64,000 nt of DNA from Azorhizobium oxalatiphilum (GCF_014635325.1 NZ_BMCT01000008.1:1-64000), one strand, 5' to 3'. Numbered from the stretch's first letter, positions 8,408 to 19,216 are shown. Notes: generated by a model from the letters alone, not told the origin. Made by a program: numbers and translations.

Positions 8408-11215
8408 TCACCCGCTGTTCCGCAGACCCGCCGAAATGCCGTTGATGGTCAGCTGGATGCCGTGCAGCACCTGATCGTTCGCCTCCGCGCCGCCGGCCTC
8501 GCGGCGGTGGGCCTTCAGAAGCTCCACCTGCACATGGTTCAGCGGGTCGAGATAGGGGAAGCGGTTGCGGATGGAGCGGTCCAGAAGCGGGTTCGCCTCC
8601 AGCAGCTTCCGCTGCCCCATGATGGCCAGAAGGCTGGTGATGGAGCTCTGATACTCGGCCGAGATGCGGCCGAAGATGCGCGTGCGCAGCGCCACGTCCG
8701 GCACCAGCTCCGCATAGCGCGAGGCGACCGCAAGGCTGCTCTTCGACAGCACCATGTCCATGTTGGACAGCAGCGTGCGGAAGAAGGGCCACTCCTTGTA
8801 CATGCTCTGCAGGAAGGCGATCCCGTCCGTGGGGCGGGCCTCCACGAAGGCGGCCACCGCCGCGCCGAAGCCGTACCAGCCCGGCAGCATCAGCCGGCAC
8901 TGTGCCCAGGAGAACACCCACGGAATGGCCCGCAGCGCCGTGATGGCCCGCGTCTTCTTTCGCGAGGCCGGCCGCGAGCCGATGTTGAGCGTCGCGATCT
9001 CGTTGATGACGGTGGAGGACCAGAAATAGTCCTCGAAGCCGGGGGTCTCGTAGACCAGATCCCGATAGGCCTTGAAGGCGGTGGCGGAGAGTTCCTCCAT
9101 GGCCTCCAGGAATTCCGGGCGCGGGCTCGCCTGCCCGGTGTCCAGCAGGCTGGATTCCAGCGTGGCCGAGACCAGGATCTCCAGATTGCGCCGCCCGTTC
9201 TCGGGGGTCGAATATTTGGAGGAGATGATCTCGCCCTGCTCGGTGACGCGGATCTGCCCGCTCACCGCACCCGCGGGCTGGGCGAGGATGGCGTCATAGG
9301 ACGGTCCGCCGCCTCGGCCCACGGAGCCGCCGCGGCCGTGGAACAGGCGCAGCTTCACCTTGTGCTTGCCGAACACCTCGATGAGGTTGATCTCGGCCTT
9401 GTAAAGCTCCCAGCCCGAGGAGACGAAGCCGCCGTCCTTGTTGCTGTCCGAGTAGCCGAGCATCACTTCCTGCTCGCCGCCCCGGCTCAGCACGATGGCC
9501 TTGTAGTCGGGCAGGGACAGCAGGCGGTCCATCACCGGGCCGCAGGCCTGAAGATCGCCGATGGTCTCGAACAGGGGGATGATGTTGAGGGCGCTCACCC
9601 CCTTGGCGGAGACAAGCCCCACCTCTTTCAGCATCAGCGCCACCTCCAGCATGTCCGAGACGCCCTCGGCCTTGGAGATGATGCAGTTGGGGATGACCGC
9701 CGGCCCGAGGCGCGCATGGGCCTCGGCGGCGGTGCGCAGGATGGCGAGTTCGCCTTCCGTCTCCTCCGAATAGGTGAGGTAAGGCGAGGCCAGAGGCCGC
9801 GGGTTCGCCAGTTCCTTGCGCAGCAGCGCGATGCGGCCTTCTTCGTCGAGGGCGAGATAGTTCGTGCCGGGGGCGGCCTGCTCCAGCAGGTCGGCCACCA
9901 CGCGCTCGTGCACGTCGGAGTTCTGCCGCAGGTCGAGCGCGGCAAGGTGGAAGCCGAAGCTGTCCACCGCCCGGCGCAGCTGCCGCAGGCGGCCACGGGC
10001 GAGGATCTTCGAGCCGTTCTCCATCAGCGAGCGGTAAACGGTGTCCAGATCGGCGCGGAAGGCGGCAGCGTCCGGATAGGGCTGGCCGGTGGCGTCGGCG
10101 GCGGGGGAGGTGTCGCCGGCATCCGCCGCATGCTGGGCGGCGATGGTCGCGCGGATGCGCCCGAGGATGCCCACCAGCGCGAGGCGATAGGGTTCCTCCT
10201 TGTGTTCGCGGGCCCTGTCGCCGGAGGTCTCGGCCAGCGCCGCCAGCGCGGGAGAGATGCGCACGAGGCTGGAGCCCAGCGACAGCTCGCCCACCAGCAG
10301 CGACACCTGCTCCTCATAGAAGGCCATGGCGCGGTTGCGGTGCAGGCGCACGGTCTCGCGCAGCACGTCGGCGGTGACGAACGGATTGCCATCGCGGTCG
10401 CCGCCGATCCAGCTGCCGATGCGCAGGAAGGCCGGGATCTCGCCCACATCCGCCGGCGCGCCCATATCCTCCAACTCGTCCTCGATGGCGCACAGCAGGC
10501 GCGGCACCTCGGCGAGGAAGGTGTAGTCGTAATAGGAGAGGCCGTTGGCCACCTCGTCCAGCACGGTGAGCTTCACCCGGCGCAGCAGAGCCGTCTGCCA
10601 GAGGGTGAGCACGGCGCGGCGCAAGGATTCCTCCTGCGCCTTGGCCTCCTCCGGGGTCGCCTGCATGCGCTCCTTCAGGTCGAGCAGATCGGCGATCTCC
10701 ATTTCCCGGTTCAGCGTGCTCTTGCGGCGCACTTCGGTGGGATGGGCTGTCAGCACCGGGCTGACGAGGGCGTCGGCGAAGAAGGCGCGCAGCTCATCGG
10801 GGCCGATGCCGGCCTTCTCGGCGCGGGCGAAGGCGGCAGCCAGCGTGCCGGGGCGCGGGGCGGAGCCGGCCACCGCATGGGCGCGGTTGCGGCGGGAGTG
10901 GTGCTGGTCCTCGGCGATGTTGGCGAGGTGCGAAAAGTAAGAGAAGGCGCGGATGATGCGCACCGCCACGCGGGGCTCCATCCAGCTGAGCAGCGTGTTC
11001 AGCTCCTGCCGGGCGGCCTCGTCGGCATCGCGATGGAAGCGGATGGAGGTCTGGCGGATGGTCTCCACCAGTTCGTAGATGGCATCGCCTTCCTGCTCGC
11101 GCACCGTGTCGCCGAGGATGCGGCCGAGCAGCCGGATATCGTCGCGCAGCGGCTGGTCCTTATCCTGCCCGGAAGTCTCTGCTTCGGCCACAACGGCCCA
11201 CACGGCACTCGTCAT
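8408..11215 (-). CDS. ppc: Phosphoenolpyruvate carboxylase
   Basis: Adds bicarbonate to phosphoenolpyruvate to form oxaloacetate, replenishing the TCA cycle and feeding C2/C1 assimilation. The 935-residue length is normal. The catalytic histidine motif [13 protein letters not shown] lies near residue 155, the glycine-rich substrate loop [14 protein letters not shown] near residue 620, and the C-terminus ends with the family-type GLRNSG. The ATG at 11215 has GGGGGA immediately upstream. The nitrilase-like gene follows on the same strand with no terminator between them. The opposite strand diverges to a type I secretion operon. Confidence 0.97.
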   Translation of the reverse strand: MTSAVWAVVAEAETSGQDKDQPLRDDIRLLGRILGDTVREQEGDAIYELVETIRQTSIRFHRDADEAARQELNTLLSWMEPRVAVRIIRAFSYFSHLANIAEDQHHSRRNRAHAVAGSAPRPGTLAAAFARAEKAGIGPDELRAFFADALVSPVLTAHPTEVRRKSTLNREMEIADLLDLKERMQATPEEAKAQEESLRRAVLTLWQTALLRRVKLTVLDEVANGLSYYDYTFLAEVPRLLCAIEDELEDMGAPADVGEIPAFLRIGSWIGGDRDGNPFVTADVLRETVRLHRNRAMAFYEEQVSLLVGELSLGSSLVRISPALAALAETSGDRAREHKEEPYRLALVGILGRIRATIAAQHAADAGDTSPAADATGQPYPDAAAFRADLDTVYRSLMENGSKILARGRLRQLRRAVDSFGFHLAALDLRQNSDVHERVVADLLEQAAPGTNYLALDEEGRIALLRKELANPRPLASPYLTYSEETEGELAILRTAAEAHARLGPAVIPNCIISKAEGVSDMLEVALMLKEVGLVSAKGVSALNIIPLFETIGDLQACGPVMDRLLSLPDYKAIVLSRGGEQEVMLGYSDSNKDGGFVSSGWELYKAEINLIEVFGKHKVKLRLFHGRGGSVGRGGGPSYDAILAQPAGAVSGQIRVTEQGEIISSKYSTPENGRRNLEILVSATLESSLLDTGQASPRPEFLEAMEELSATAFKAYRDLVYETPGFEDYFWSSTVINEIATLNIGSRPASRKKTRAITALRAIPWVFSWAQCRLMLPGWYGFGAAVAAFVEARPTDGIAFLQSMYKEWPFFRTLLSNMDMVLSKSSLAVASRYAELVPDVALRTRIFGRISAEYQSSITSLLAIMGQRKLLEANPLLDRSIRNRFPYLDPLNHVQVELLKAHRREAGGAEANDQVLHGIQLTINGISAGLRNSG

Positions 11216-11438
11216 GCATCCCCCAATTCCGCCTGCTGCAATGCGGCAGTTTTCCCTTTGCCCATTTAGAGGAGTTTTCGGCCGGAACGAAAGAGCCGCC
11301 GTGGCAAGCGTGGCGCAGGCGCACTATGAGACGAAATAACGTCGCCTCTGCGCAAAATGGAATGGACGGCCCTTCCCGCGTGACGAGGCTCGGTGTCATG
11401 GTAGCTGACCGGTTGTGGGCCGGCGGGTGGGGGAATCC

Positions 11439-13199
11439 ATGTCTTTCGCGCAGTTGCGCCAGCGTTTGCCGGGCTCGAAGGTTGATACGGCGCTTGATGC
11501 CGCCGTGCGGGCGGCCCGGCCGGCGCTGGGCACGGCGCTGGTATTCAGCCTGTTCATCAATATTCTCGGGCTGACCGGCCCGCTCTACATGATGCAGGTC
11601 TATGACCGCGTGCTGAGCAGCCGGAACATCGCCACGCTGGTGGTGCTCACCGTCCTCATCGCCATCCTCTATGCCGTCTGCGCGGGCCTTGAATCCCTGC
11701 GCACGCGCCTGCTGGTGCGGGCGGGGCTGAAGTTCGACGAGGAAATCAACGACCACGCCTTCGACGCCGTGCAGCGCGCCTCCCTGCGCAAGGCCTCCGC
11801 CTCCCATGTGCAGGCCCTGCGCGACACCGACACGGTGCGCGATTTCTTCACCGGCGGCGGGCTGGTGTCGCTCTGCGACCTGCCGTGGGTGCCGATCTAC
11901 ATCCTGTTCGCCACTTTGCTGAGCCCCTGGTACGGCCTGCTGGCGGTGATCAGCTGCCTGATCTCGGGCGCGCTGGCCTATGCCAATGACCGCGCCACCC
12001 GCAAGCTGCTGGATCAGGCCACCAAGGCCAACATCGCCGCCAACAGCCAGGCCACCACCACCTTCCGCAATGCGGAGGTGCTCCAGGCCATGGGCATGGT
12101 GCCGAACCTGCGCAAGCGCTGGATCTCCAGCCATGGGGAAGCGCTGAACTGGCACGCGGTGGCCTCCGACCGGGGCGGCACGCTGATGGCCGCCACCCGC
12201 TTCAACCGCATGTTCATGCAGAGCCTGATCCTCGGGCTGGGGGCGTATCTGGCCATCAATCGCGAGATCACGCCGGGCATGATGATCGCGGCCTCCATCA
12301 TCGTCGGGCGCTGCATCCAGCCCATCGAGATGGCCATCGGCAACTGGAAGGCGATCGTGAACATGCGCTCGGCCCATGGCCGGGTGCAGGAGCTGCTGCG
12401 CGCCGTGCCGCCGCCGGCCGCCCGCATGCGCCTGCCGGACCCGCAGGGCCATGTGCAGGTGGAGAACCTCATCGCCCATGCGCCGGGCACGGAATTTCCG
12501 GTGCTGCGCGGGGTGAATTTCGCGCTGCCGGCCGGCCATGTGCTGGGCATCATCGGCCCGAGCGCGGCGGGAAAGTCCTCGCTGGCCCGCATCCTCGTGG
12601 GGGTGTGGCCGGTGACGGCTGGGTCGGTGCGGCTCGACGGCTCGGACCTCAGACACTGGGATCCCGAGCAGCTCGGCGCCCATCTGGGCTACCTGCCGCA
12701 GGATGTGGAGCTGTTCGCCGGCACCATTGCCGACAACATCTGCCGCTTCGGCGTGCGCGATGACGCGCAGATCGTGGCGGCGGCGCAGATGGCCGGCACC
12801 CACGAGATGATCCAGCGCCTGCCGGCGGGCTACAATACCGACATCGGCGAGAACGGCGCTTCGCTCTCCGGCGGCCAGCGCCAGCGCATCGCGCTCGCCC
12901 GCGCGCTCTACGGCATGCCGGCGCTGATCGTGCTGGACGAGCCCAACGCCAGCCTGGATGCAGCCGGCGAACAGGCGCTGAACGTGGCGGTGCAGGCGCT
13001 GAAGAAGGCGGGACGCACGGTCATCCTCATCACTCACAAGACCAACAATCTCGGCCTGTGCGATCTGGTGCTGCTGCTGAACGAGGGCAGCGTGCACGGC
13101 TTCGGCCCGCGCGACGAGGTGATCGCCAAGCTGCTGGGCCCGCGCCTCGTGCAGCCGGGGGCAATGCCGCCCGGCGCGCCCGCCGCCGCGAAGGCCTGA
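11439..13199 (+). CDS. Type I secretion ABC transporter, permease/ATPase fusion (PrtD-like)
   Basis: An inner-membrane exporter that energises secretion of proteins across both membranes with an HlyD-type adaptor and TolC. About 586 residues from ATG 11439 (GGGGGA just upstream; an upstream in-frame start at 11415 lacks a better site). The N-terminal half has transmembrane segments beginning with TALVFSLFINILGLTGPLYM. The C-terminal half is a nucleotide-binding domain with Walker A GPSAAGKSS (about residue 375), signature LSGGQRQR (about 475), Walker B LIVLDEP and the H-loop ILITHK. There is no N-terminal C39-like peptidase domain, placing it in the PrtD/AprD class. The adaptor gene follows after 10 bases. 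No RTX or other substrate gene is nearby. Confidence 0.92.
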   Translation: MSFAQLRQRLPGSKVDTALDAAVRAARPALGTALVFSLFINILGLTGPLYMMQVYDRVLSSRNIATLVVLTVLIAILYAVCAGLESLRTRLLVRAGLKFDEEINDHAFDAVQRASLRKASASHVQALRDTDTVRDFFTGGGLVSLCDLPWVPIYILFATLLSPWYGLLAVISCLISGALAYANDRATRKLLDQATKANIAANSQATTTFRNAEVLQAMGMVPNLRKRWISSHGEALNWHAVASDRGGTLMAATRFNRMFMQSLILGLGAYLAINREITPGMMIAASIIVGRCIQPIEMAIGNWKAIVNMRSAHGRVQELLRAVPPPAARMRLPDPQGHVQVENLIAHAPGTEFPVLRGVNFALPAGHVLGIIGPSAAGKSSLARILVGVWPVTAGSVRLDGSDLRHWDPEQLGAHLGYLPQDVELFAGTIADNICRFGVRDDAQIVAAAQMAGTHEMIQRLPAGYNTDIGENGASLSGGQRQRIALARALYGMPALIVLDEPNASLDAAGEQALNVAVQALKKAGRTVILITHKTNNLGLCDLVLLLNEGSVHGFGPRDEVIAKLLGPRLVQPGAMPPGAPAAAKA

Positions 13200-13209
13200 G
13201 GAGGCGCCC

Positions 13210-14685
13210 GTGTCCAACAGCAACTCCGACAGCATCGACACCTCCGGCGCCGCCACCCCGGCCACGACGGGCAAGGCCGTGCCGCCTCAGGCGGCAGCCG
13301 CCAATACGCCCGCGCCCGCCCGCCCGGCGAGCCCGCCGGCGCTGGCCACGACGCCCGTGCGCACCGACTTTTCCGCCGAGCCGCCGAAGGTCAGCAGCGA
13401 TTTCCGCCGCGTGGCCGCCATCGGCTATGGCGTCATCTTCCTCACCTTCGGGGTGGGGGGCGCGTGGGCGGCGCTCGCCAATATCGACAGCGCGGTGATC
13501 GCCTCCGGCGTCGTCTCGGTGGAGAGCAAGCGGCAGGTGGTGCAGCATCTGGAAGGCGGCATCATCGTCGAGATCGACGTGAAGGACGGCCAGAGCGTGA
13601 AGGCCGGCGACCTGCTGTTCCGGCTCGATCCCACCTCTTCGCAGTCCAATTACGCCGCCTTGCGCGCCCAGCTCGACACGCTGCTCGCCAATGAGGCCCG
13701 CCTCATGGCCGAGCGGGCGCAGGCGTCGGCCATCGAGTTCCCGCCGGACCTGCTGGATCGTGCCAGCCAGCCGCTGGTGAAGGCGGCGATTGCCGACCAG
13801 CAGGCCCAGTTCCGCGACCGCAAGGCCTCGCTCGCTGGCCAGATGAGCATCCTCAACAGCCGCGCGGCGCAGGGCGAGACCGAGATCGACGGCCTCAAGC
13901 GCGAGCGCGAGGCGCTGGACAGCCAGCTCTACTTCATCGAGGACGAGCTGGCCGGCATCCGTTCGCTGTCCGACAAGGGCCTCGTCTCCAAGCCGCGCCT
14001 TGCCGAACTCCAGCGCGAGAAGGCCCGCTTGCAGGGGCTGGTCGGCCGCAATACGGCGGATACGGCCAAGGCGCAGAACACCATCGGCGAGATGAACCTC
14101 CAGATCCAGCAGCTGATCCAGAAGCAGCAGGAAGAGGTGGCCGGGCAGATGGTGGAGACCCGCCAGAAGATCTCCGACGTGCGCGAGAAACTCGCCGTCT
14201 CCGAGAACGTTCTGAAGCGGGTGGACATCCGCGCGCCGCGGACCGGCGTGGTGCAGAACATCAATCCGAAGATCTACACCATCGGCGCCATCGCCAAGCC
14301 TGGCGACACGCTGCTGGAGATCGTGCCGCAGAATGACGAGCTGATCGTCGATGCGCAGATCACCCCCACCGACATCGACCGCCTGCATGACGGCGTGACC
14401 GGGGTGGAGGTGCGCTTCCCCGCCTTCCATTCCCGCACCACGCCGCTGATCCTCGGCGAGCTGCGCACCGTCTCGCCCGACCGGCTGATCGACGAGACCT
14501 CGCGCCAGCCCTATTTCCAGGCGGTGGTGGCGGTGGCCAATACCGACATTCCCGACGAGATGAAGACCCGCCTGCGCCCCGGCATGCCGGCCGAAGTGGT
14601 GTTCTCCACCGGCGAGCGCTCGGTGCTGAGCTATCTCACCCGGCCGCTGCTCGACGCCGTGACCAAGTCCATGCGCGAGAAGTGA
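13210..14685 (+). CDS. HlyD-family type I secretion membrane fusion protein (PrtE-like)
   Basis: The periplasmic adaptor of the type I secretion system. 491 residues: an Ala/Pro-rich cytoplasmic tail of about 70 residues, one transmembrane helix (YGVIFLTFGVGGAWAALANI), then a lipoyl-like half motif QVVQHLEGGIIVEIDVKDGQ. Long coiled coils follow (IEFPPDLLDRASQ to QIQQLIQKQQEE), and the HlyD signature lies at VDIRAPRTGVVQNI with IVPQNDELIVDAQITP. The start is GTG at 13210 with GAGG just upstream, 10 bases after the ABC gene, so the two are an operon. The gene ends 6 bases before the convergent glycosyltransferase gene. Confidence 0.92.
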   Translation: MSNSNSDSIDTSGAATPATTGKAVPPQAAAANTPAPARPASPPALATTPVRTDFSAEPPKVSSDFRRVAAIGYGVIFLTFGVGGAWAALANIDSAVIASGVVSVESKRQVVQHLEGGIIVEIDVKDGQSVKAGDLLFRLDPTSSQSNYAALRAQLDTLLANEARLMAERAQASAIEFPPDLLDRASQPLVKAAIADQQAQFRDRKASLAGQMSILNSRAAQGETEIDGLKREREALDSQLYFIEDELAGIRSLSDKGLVSKPRLAELQREKARLQGLVGRNTADTAKAQNTIGEMNLQIQQLIQKQQEEVAGQMVETRQKISDVREKLAVSENVLKRVDIRAPRTGVVQNINPKIYTIGAIAKPGDTLLEIVPQNDELIVDAQITPTDIDRLHDGVTGVEVRFPAFHSRTTPLILGELRTVSPDRLIDETSRQPYFQAVVAVANTDIPDEMKTRLRPGMPAEVVFSTGERSVLSYLTRPLLDAVTKSMREK

Positions 14686-14691
14686 GGGCGT

Positions 14692-16026
14692 TCAGCGCGG
14701 CGGGCTGAGCGGGGTGTCGGGGAAGGTCTGCCGGTCGGCATCGCGCACGGCGCCCCAGCGGCGAAGGAAGCCCTCCGCCTCGGCGGCGGACACCAGCTGC
14801 CCGTCCATCTGCCCCGTGGTCGCCCAGGCGAAGGGCGTCACCACCATGGAGAGGCCCAGCAGCCGCATCCTGAGCGCGGCTTCCGCCAGCAGGAAGGGCG
14901 CCGGGACCGAGGCTGCAAAGCCACCGATGGCCGCCAGTGCGCTGCGCCGGGTCGCCACCAGCGGCGAGATCGGCACCGCATATTCCCGGTGGATGAAGCC
15001 TCGCTCCGGCCAGCTCTCCGGCGCGAAGCCGAACAGGGAGGCGGCCGCATCGGGCCGGTCCCGGCCCGCGGGGGTGCCCGGCCTGCCGTCGTTCGCCCGG
15101 CCCCCGCTCTCCCCCAGCACCCGCCCGCCGGCCATGCCCACGGTGGGGTCGGCGGCAAGGCCGATGAGGGCGTCGATGAGGTCCGTGGGGCCGGGGGTCA
15201 GGCCGGCGTCGAGGAACACCAGATGCTCGTGCGCCGCCGCCCGCCACAAGGCGTTGCGCCGCCCCGGCGCGTCGAGGCCGGCGGTTTCCACCGTGCGCCA
15301 CGGCACCGCACCGGTAGCGCTCGCGCCGCTGGTGTCGAGACGGGCGTCGGCCACCACTTCCAGATGCCCGGCGGGCCAGCCGTCGCGGGCGAGCGCCTCC
15401 AGCACCGGGGCAAGCCGGCCATGGCCGTCCGGCCCGGCGCCTACGATGACGCTCACCGGCGGGATCTGCGTGAAGGCCCGGCGCAGCTGGAGGGTGCCCG
15501 GGCGGGCGCCATCGGCGATGCGCCACGGGCCGCCGGCCGTGGCGTTCCACTGCTCCACCACCGTCCGGCGCATGGGCGCATCGAGACGGAAGGGCAGGGT
15601 GAGATGGGCGAAATGCACCGGCAGCTGCTGGGCCACCAGCCCACAGGACAAGGCGCGCAGGCACAGCTCATAGGCCGCCCCGGTGCCCAGCTCCGGCCGG
15701 ATTCCGCCCAGTGCCGCCAGCGCCGCGCCCCGGATCACCAGCGGCAGGCCGATGCCGTCATAGGCAGCCAGCCGGAGCACGCTGGCGCCGGGCTGGGCGG
15801 CGGGCGCCGGGGTGAAGCGCAGGCCGGGGAAGCCGAAGAACAGCTCCGCATCCGGCCGGGCCGCCACCGCATCGCGCAGCATGCGCTTGAGCCGCCGCCG
15901 CAGGAAGGTGAGCGGCGTGGCGAGAACGATGAAGTCGTCCGGCCCGGAGGGCAGCGGCGTGGCGCGCGGCCGGTAGGGCAGGCTGACGGTGATGAGGCGC
16001 ACGCGCCCGCTCCACATGACGCCCAT
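14692..16026 (-). CDS. Glycosyltransferase-like protein with two degenerate GT2-type regions
   Basis: A 444-residue protein. The C-terminal half resembles a GT-A fold family 2 glycosyltransferase: PPVSVIVGAGPDGHGRLAPV, GRRNALWRAAAHEHLVFLDA where the DxD-type position is reduced to LDAGLTP, and ISPLVATRRSALAAIGGF as the acceptor-side block. The N-terminal half carries a second acceptor-like block (PLVIRGAALAALGGIRPELG), suggesting a duplicated or remodelled domain. The ATG at 16026 overlaps the stop of the upstream GT4 gene (TGATG), so they are translationally coupled. Pathway is unknown; association with the convergent secretion operon is only positional. The loss of clear DxD residues makes catalytic activity uncertain. 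Confidence 0.65.
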   Translation of the reverse strand: MGVMWSGRVRLITVSLPYRPRATPLPSGPDDFIVLATPLTFLRRRLKRMLRDAVAARPDAELFFGFPGLRFTPAPAAQPGASVLRLAAYDGIGLPLVIRGAALAALGGIRPELGTGAAYELCLRALSCGLVAQQLPVHFAHLTLPFRLDAPMRRTVVEQWNATAGGPWRIADGARPGTLQLRRAFTQIPPVSVIVGAGPDGHGRLAPVLEALARDGWPAGHLEVVADARLDTSGASATGAVPWRTVETAGLDAPGRRNALWRAAAHEHLVFLDAGLTPGPTDLIDALIGLAADPTVGMAGGRVLGESGGRANDGRPGTPAGRDRPDAAASLFGFAPESWPERGFIHREYAVPISPLVATRRSALAAIGGFAASVPAPFLLAEAALRMRLLGLSMVVTPFAWATTGQMDGQLVSAAEAEGFLRRWGAVRDADRQTFPDTPLSPPR

Positions 16027-17258
16027 CAGAGCGTCCCGGCGGAGGAAGGGGCGGCGGAAGCCGCCGCGGGACTGCGGGCGGCGATGGCGGCGAGGCTGGC
16101 ATTCATCTGCCGGGCCACCGCCTCGGGAGAGAAGTCGCGGGCGATGCGGGCGCGGGCGGCGGTGCCCAGCGACATATCGCCGGCCTCCACCAGCGCGGCG
16201 GCGCGCAGCAGCGCCTCGGTCAGCGCGGGGATCTCCACCTCGGCCCAGCCGCCGCCCTTCATGTAGGGGCCTTCGTCTTTGGTGAGCTTTACGTCCCGGC
16301 ACGCCACGGGGAAGCCGCAGGAGGCATCGAGGAAGTCACGGGAGCCGCCGAAATCCGTGGCCACCACCAGCTTTCCGCGCGCCATCGCCTCGGCGATGGT
16401 CAGGCCGTAGCCTTCCGAGCAGTGAGGCGAGGCATAGATGTCCGCCGCTTCCACCAGCGCCGACATCTGATCCTCGCGCAGGGTGGAGGTGATGAGGCCC
16501 ATGGCCGGGTCCGCGTCCACGGCGGCCATGAGCGCGGCGCCCGCCGCGCCCGCATGCTGGAGGTTCTTGGTTTTCAACAGCAATTGCCAGCCCCGCGTGC
16601 CGAGGCCGGAGGCGGCAAAGGCCTCCACCAGCGCGATCGGCCGCTTGCGGGACAGGAAGCTGGTGCCGTCGAAGGCATAGAGAATGGTGCGCTTGCCCGG
16701 CGGCACGCCGGTTTCGGCCGCGCGCACCATGGGGGGCGGTGCCACCTGGATGGGGTGCGGGATCACATGCACCGGCCTGTCGGTGGCGCGGGCGATGGCG
16801 TCGGCGCAGAAGCGGCTGGGGGTCCAGACCGCATCCAGACTGGGGATGAAGCGCGCCCAGCTCTCCGGAATGGTGTCCAGCTCCCAGACGAAGGCGCCCA
16901 CCCGCGCCCGCGCGCTGCGCACCACGGCCCATTGCGCGTCGGTGAGCAGGGGATCCCAGCCATCGGGATTGATGTTGACGATGGCGATGTCGGCCGGCCC
17001 GTCGAAATTGGTCACGTCGCTGGTCAGCGGTTGGCGCGCATGGACGTGGAAGGGTCGGTAGATGGGGGAGAAATTCACCCGGTGGGCGGTGTGCCAGAAG
17101 GCCGACGCATAGGAGCGCGCACCCACGCCCAGTCCATTGGCATAGTTCCAGGGTGCGATGAAGGCGATGCGCAGAGCCGTGCCGGGCTGATGCGTATCGC
17201 CGCCCGCTGCTCCGAAATCGGGCGTACCCGCCTGCAGCGGTGTGCCCACATGCTTCAT
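16026..17258 (-). CDS. Glycosyltransferase family 4
   Basis: A 410-residue GT-B fold enzyme transferring an activated sugar, probably in the cytoplasm, to a glycan or glycolipid. The N-terminal Rossmann half starts IAFIAPWNYANGLGVGARSY. The C-terminal donor-binding half holds YASPHCSEGYGLTIAEAMAR with the EGYGLTIAE motif and LVVATDFGGSRDFLD, both typical of GT4. The ATG at 17258 follows a 264-base divergent region shared with etfB. The downstream GT2-like gene overlaps its stop codon. Confidence 0.88.
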   Translation of the reverse strand: MKHVGTPLQAGTPDFGAAGGDTHQPGTALRIAFIAPWNYANGLGVGARSYASAFWHTAHRVNFSPIYRPFHVHARQPLTSDVTNFDGPADIAIVNINPDGWDPLLTDAQWAVVRSARARVGAFVWELDTIPESWARFIPSLDAVWTPSRFCADAIARATDRPVHVIPHPIQVAPPPMVRAAETGVPPGKRTILYAFDGTSFLSRKRPIALVEAFAASGLGTRGWQLLLKTKNLQHAGAAGAALMAAVDADPAMGLITSTLREDQMSALVEAADIYASPHCSEGYGLTIAEAMARGKLVVATDFGGSRDFLDASCGFPVACRDVKLTKDEGPYMKGGGWAEVEIPALTEALLRAAALVEAGDMSLGTAARARIARDFSPEAVARQMNASLAAIAARSPAAASAAPSSAGTL

Positions 17259-17396
17259 TCCCGCGACCGCCTCCCGTCCGCGCGCGCTACCCCCCCTGAG
17301 GCAGCCATATACGGCTTTGTGCCGGGTGATCCAACCCTCCCCGCGCCGTGGTGCCCAAGGACTTCATGGAGGAGTTCCATGCCGATCCGTTCGGCG

Positions 17397-17425
17397 TTGA
17401 CACGGTTTCGGGCGACTCCTACGGT
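17397..17425 (+). promoter_or_regulatory. Candidate sigma-70 promoter of etfBA
   Basis: TTGACA (17397-17402), a 17-base spacer and TACGGT (17420-17425) lie about 100 bases upstream of etfB. The -35 is consensus and the -10 is weak. Confidence 0.4.
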
Positions 17426-17522
17426 GCCGCCCCCAAAGGCACTCTCGTTGCAGGCGCTGCTTGGTTTCGCGGCAGTCCGCAACGTGGAACATCCCATTGC
17501 CAACTAGGGTGGAGTTTCCTCG

Positions 17523-18272
17523 ATGAAGGTCCTGGTACCCGTCAAGCGCGTGGTCGATTACAACGTCAAGGTACGTGTCAAATCCGACGGGTCAGGTGTC
17601 GAGCTCGCCCACGTCAAGATGTCCATGAATCCCTTCGACGAGATCGCCGTCGAGGAGGCCCTGCGTCTTAAGGAGGCAGGCATCGCGACCGAGGTGGTGG
17701 CCGTGTCCATCGGCCCGGCGCAGGCGTCCGAGACCATCCGCACCGCTCTCGCCATGGGCGCCGATCGCGGCATCCTGGTGAAGACCGACGCGCTCGTGGA
17801 GCCGCTGGCGGTGGCCAAGATCCTCAAGGGCGTGATCGGCGAGGAGAGCCCGAAGCTGGTCATCCTCGGCAAGCAGGCCATCGACGACGATTCGAACCAG
17901 ACCGGCCAGATGCTGGCCGCGCTGCTCGGCTGGGGCCAGGGTACCTTCGCTTCGAAGGTGGCTGTGGATGGCGAGGCGGTGAACGTGACCCGCGAGATCG
18001 ACGGCGGCCTGCAGACGGTGCGCCTCTCTCTGCCGGCCATCGTCACGACGGACCTGCGCCTCAACGAGCCGCGCTATGCTTCGCTGCCGAACATCATGAA
18101 GGCGAAGAAGAAGCCCATCGACGAGAAGACCCCGGAGTCCTACGGCGTCGACGTGTCGCCGCGCCTGAAGGTGCTCACCACCGCCGAACCGGCTGGCCGC
18201 AAGGCCGGCGTGAAGGTCGGCTCGGTGGCTGAACTGGTGTCCAAGCTCAAGGATGAGGCGGGAGTTCTCTGA
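17523..18272 (+). CDS. etfB: Electron transfer flavoprotein subunit beta
   Basis: The 249-residue beta subunit of the FAD/AMP heterodimer that takes electrons from acyl-CoA dehydrogenases, including the Mcd-type enzyme encoded here, to ETF-ubiquinone oxidoreductase. Family landmarks: [19 protein letters not shown] at the start, [35 protein letters not shown], and the signature [20 protein letters not shown] with [20 protein letters not shown]. The stop overlaps the etfA start by one base (TGATG), giving tight coupling. Confidence 0.97.
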   Translation: MKVLVPVKRVVDYNVKVRVKSDGSGVELAHVKMSMNPFDEIAVEEALRLKEAGIATEVVAVSIGPAQASETIRTALAMGADRGILVKTDALVEPLAVAKILKGVIGEESPKLVILGKQAIDDDSNQTGQMLAALLGWGQGTFASKVAVDGEAVNVTREIDGGLQTVRLSLPAIVTTDLRLNEPRYASLPNIMKAKKKPIDEKTPESYGVDVSPRLKVLTTAEPAGRKAGVKVGSVAELVSKLKDEAGVL

Positions 18273-19216
18273 TGGCCACGCTGCTTCTCGCCGAACACGA
18301 CAATTCGGCTCTCAACGGCGTCACCGCCAAGGCCCTGACCGCCGCCGTCGCCCTCGGCGGCCCGGTGCATGTGCTGGTGGCCGGCCAGAACGCCAAGGCG
18401 GTCGCCGATGCGGCGGCCACGCTCGCGGGCGTGGAGAAGGTGCTCCTCGCCGACGACGCGCTCTATGCGCATCGCCTCGCCGAGCCGCTGGCCGCGCTGA
18501 TCGTCGCGCTGGCCCCCGGCTATGACGCCATCGTCGGCCCCTCCACCGCCGTGTCCAAGAACGTGCTGCCGCGCGTGGCCGCGCTGCTCGACGTGGCGCA
18601 GGTGTCCGACATCATCAAGGTGGTCTCGCCCGACACGTTCGAGCGCCCCATCTATGCCGGCAACGCCATCCAGACCGTGCAGGCCACCGACGCCAAGAAG
18701 GTGATCACGGTGCGCACCGCCTCGTTCGGCGCCACCGGCACCGGCGGCTCGGCCGCCGTTGAGGCTGTGAGCGCGCAGGCGGATCCCGGCGTCTCCTCCT
18801 TCGTGGACGAGAGCCTCGCCGTGTCCGACCGTCCGGAGCTGACCGCCGCCAAGATCATCGTCTCCGGCGGCCGCGCGCTCGGCTCGCAGGAGAAGTTCGC
18901 GGAAGTCATCGAGCCTCTGGCCGACACCTTCGGTGCGGCAGTCGGCGCCTCGCGCGCGGCGGTGGATGCGGGCTATGCTCCGAACGACTGGCAGGTGGGC
19001 CAGACCGGCAAGGTGGTCGCCCCCGAGCTGTATGTGGCCGTGGGCATCTCCGGCGCCATCCAGCATCTGGCCGGCATGAAGGACTCGAAGGTGATCGTGG
19101 CCATCAACAAGGACGAGGAGGCGCCGATCTTCCAGGTGGCCGACTATGGCCTCGTGGGTGATCTGTTCACCATCGTGCCCGAGCTGAAGGCCGAGGTCGC
19201 CAAGGCCAAGGGCTGA
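18272..19216 (+). CDS. etfA: Electron transfer flavoprotein subunit alpha
   Basis: The 314-residue alpha subunit that holds FAD. The C-terminal FAD domain is clear: [80 protein letters not shown] and [19 protein letters not shown]. It is translationally coupled to etfB. The next gene encodes 3-hydroxybutyryl-CoA dehydrogenase, so the block supports fatty acid, butyrate or PHB metabolism. Confidence 0.97.
   Translation: MATLLLAEHDNSALNGVTAKALTAAVALGGPVHVLVAGQNAKAVADAAATLAGVEKVLLADDALYAHRLAEPLAALIVALAPGYDAIVGPSTAVSKNVLPRVAALLDVAQVSDIIKVVSPDTFERPIYAGNAIQTVQATDAKKVITVRTASFGATGTGGSAAVEAVSAQADPGVSSFVDESLAVSDRPELTAAKIIVSGGRALGSQEKFAEVIEPLADTFGAAVGASRAAVDAGYAPNDWQVGQTGKVVAPELYVAVGISGAIQHLAGMKDSKVIVAINKDEEAPIFQVADYGLVGDLFTIVPELKAEVAKAKG

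Noticed and set aside
8090-11269. Very long open frame (over 1000 codons) opposite ppc
   Set aside because: Antisense shadow of ppc caused by high GC third positions; His/Gln/Gly-rich with no family resemblance.
11160-13274. Long minus-strand frame opposite the ABC transporter gene
   Set aside because: Shadow of the real ABC gene, whose Walker and signature motifs are on the plus strand.
11439-14685. Secreted substrate of the type I secretion system
   Set aside because: No gene in the flanks shows glycine-aspartate RTX repeats; the neighbouring genes are glycosyltransferases and ppc, so no substrate is proposed.
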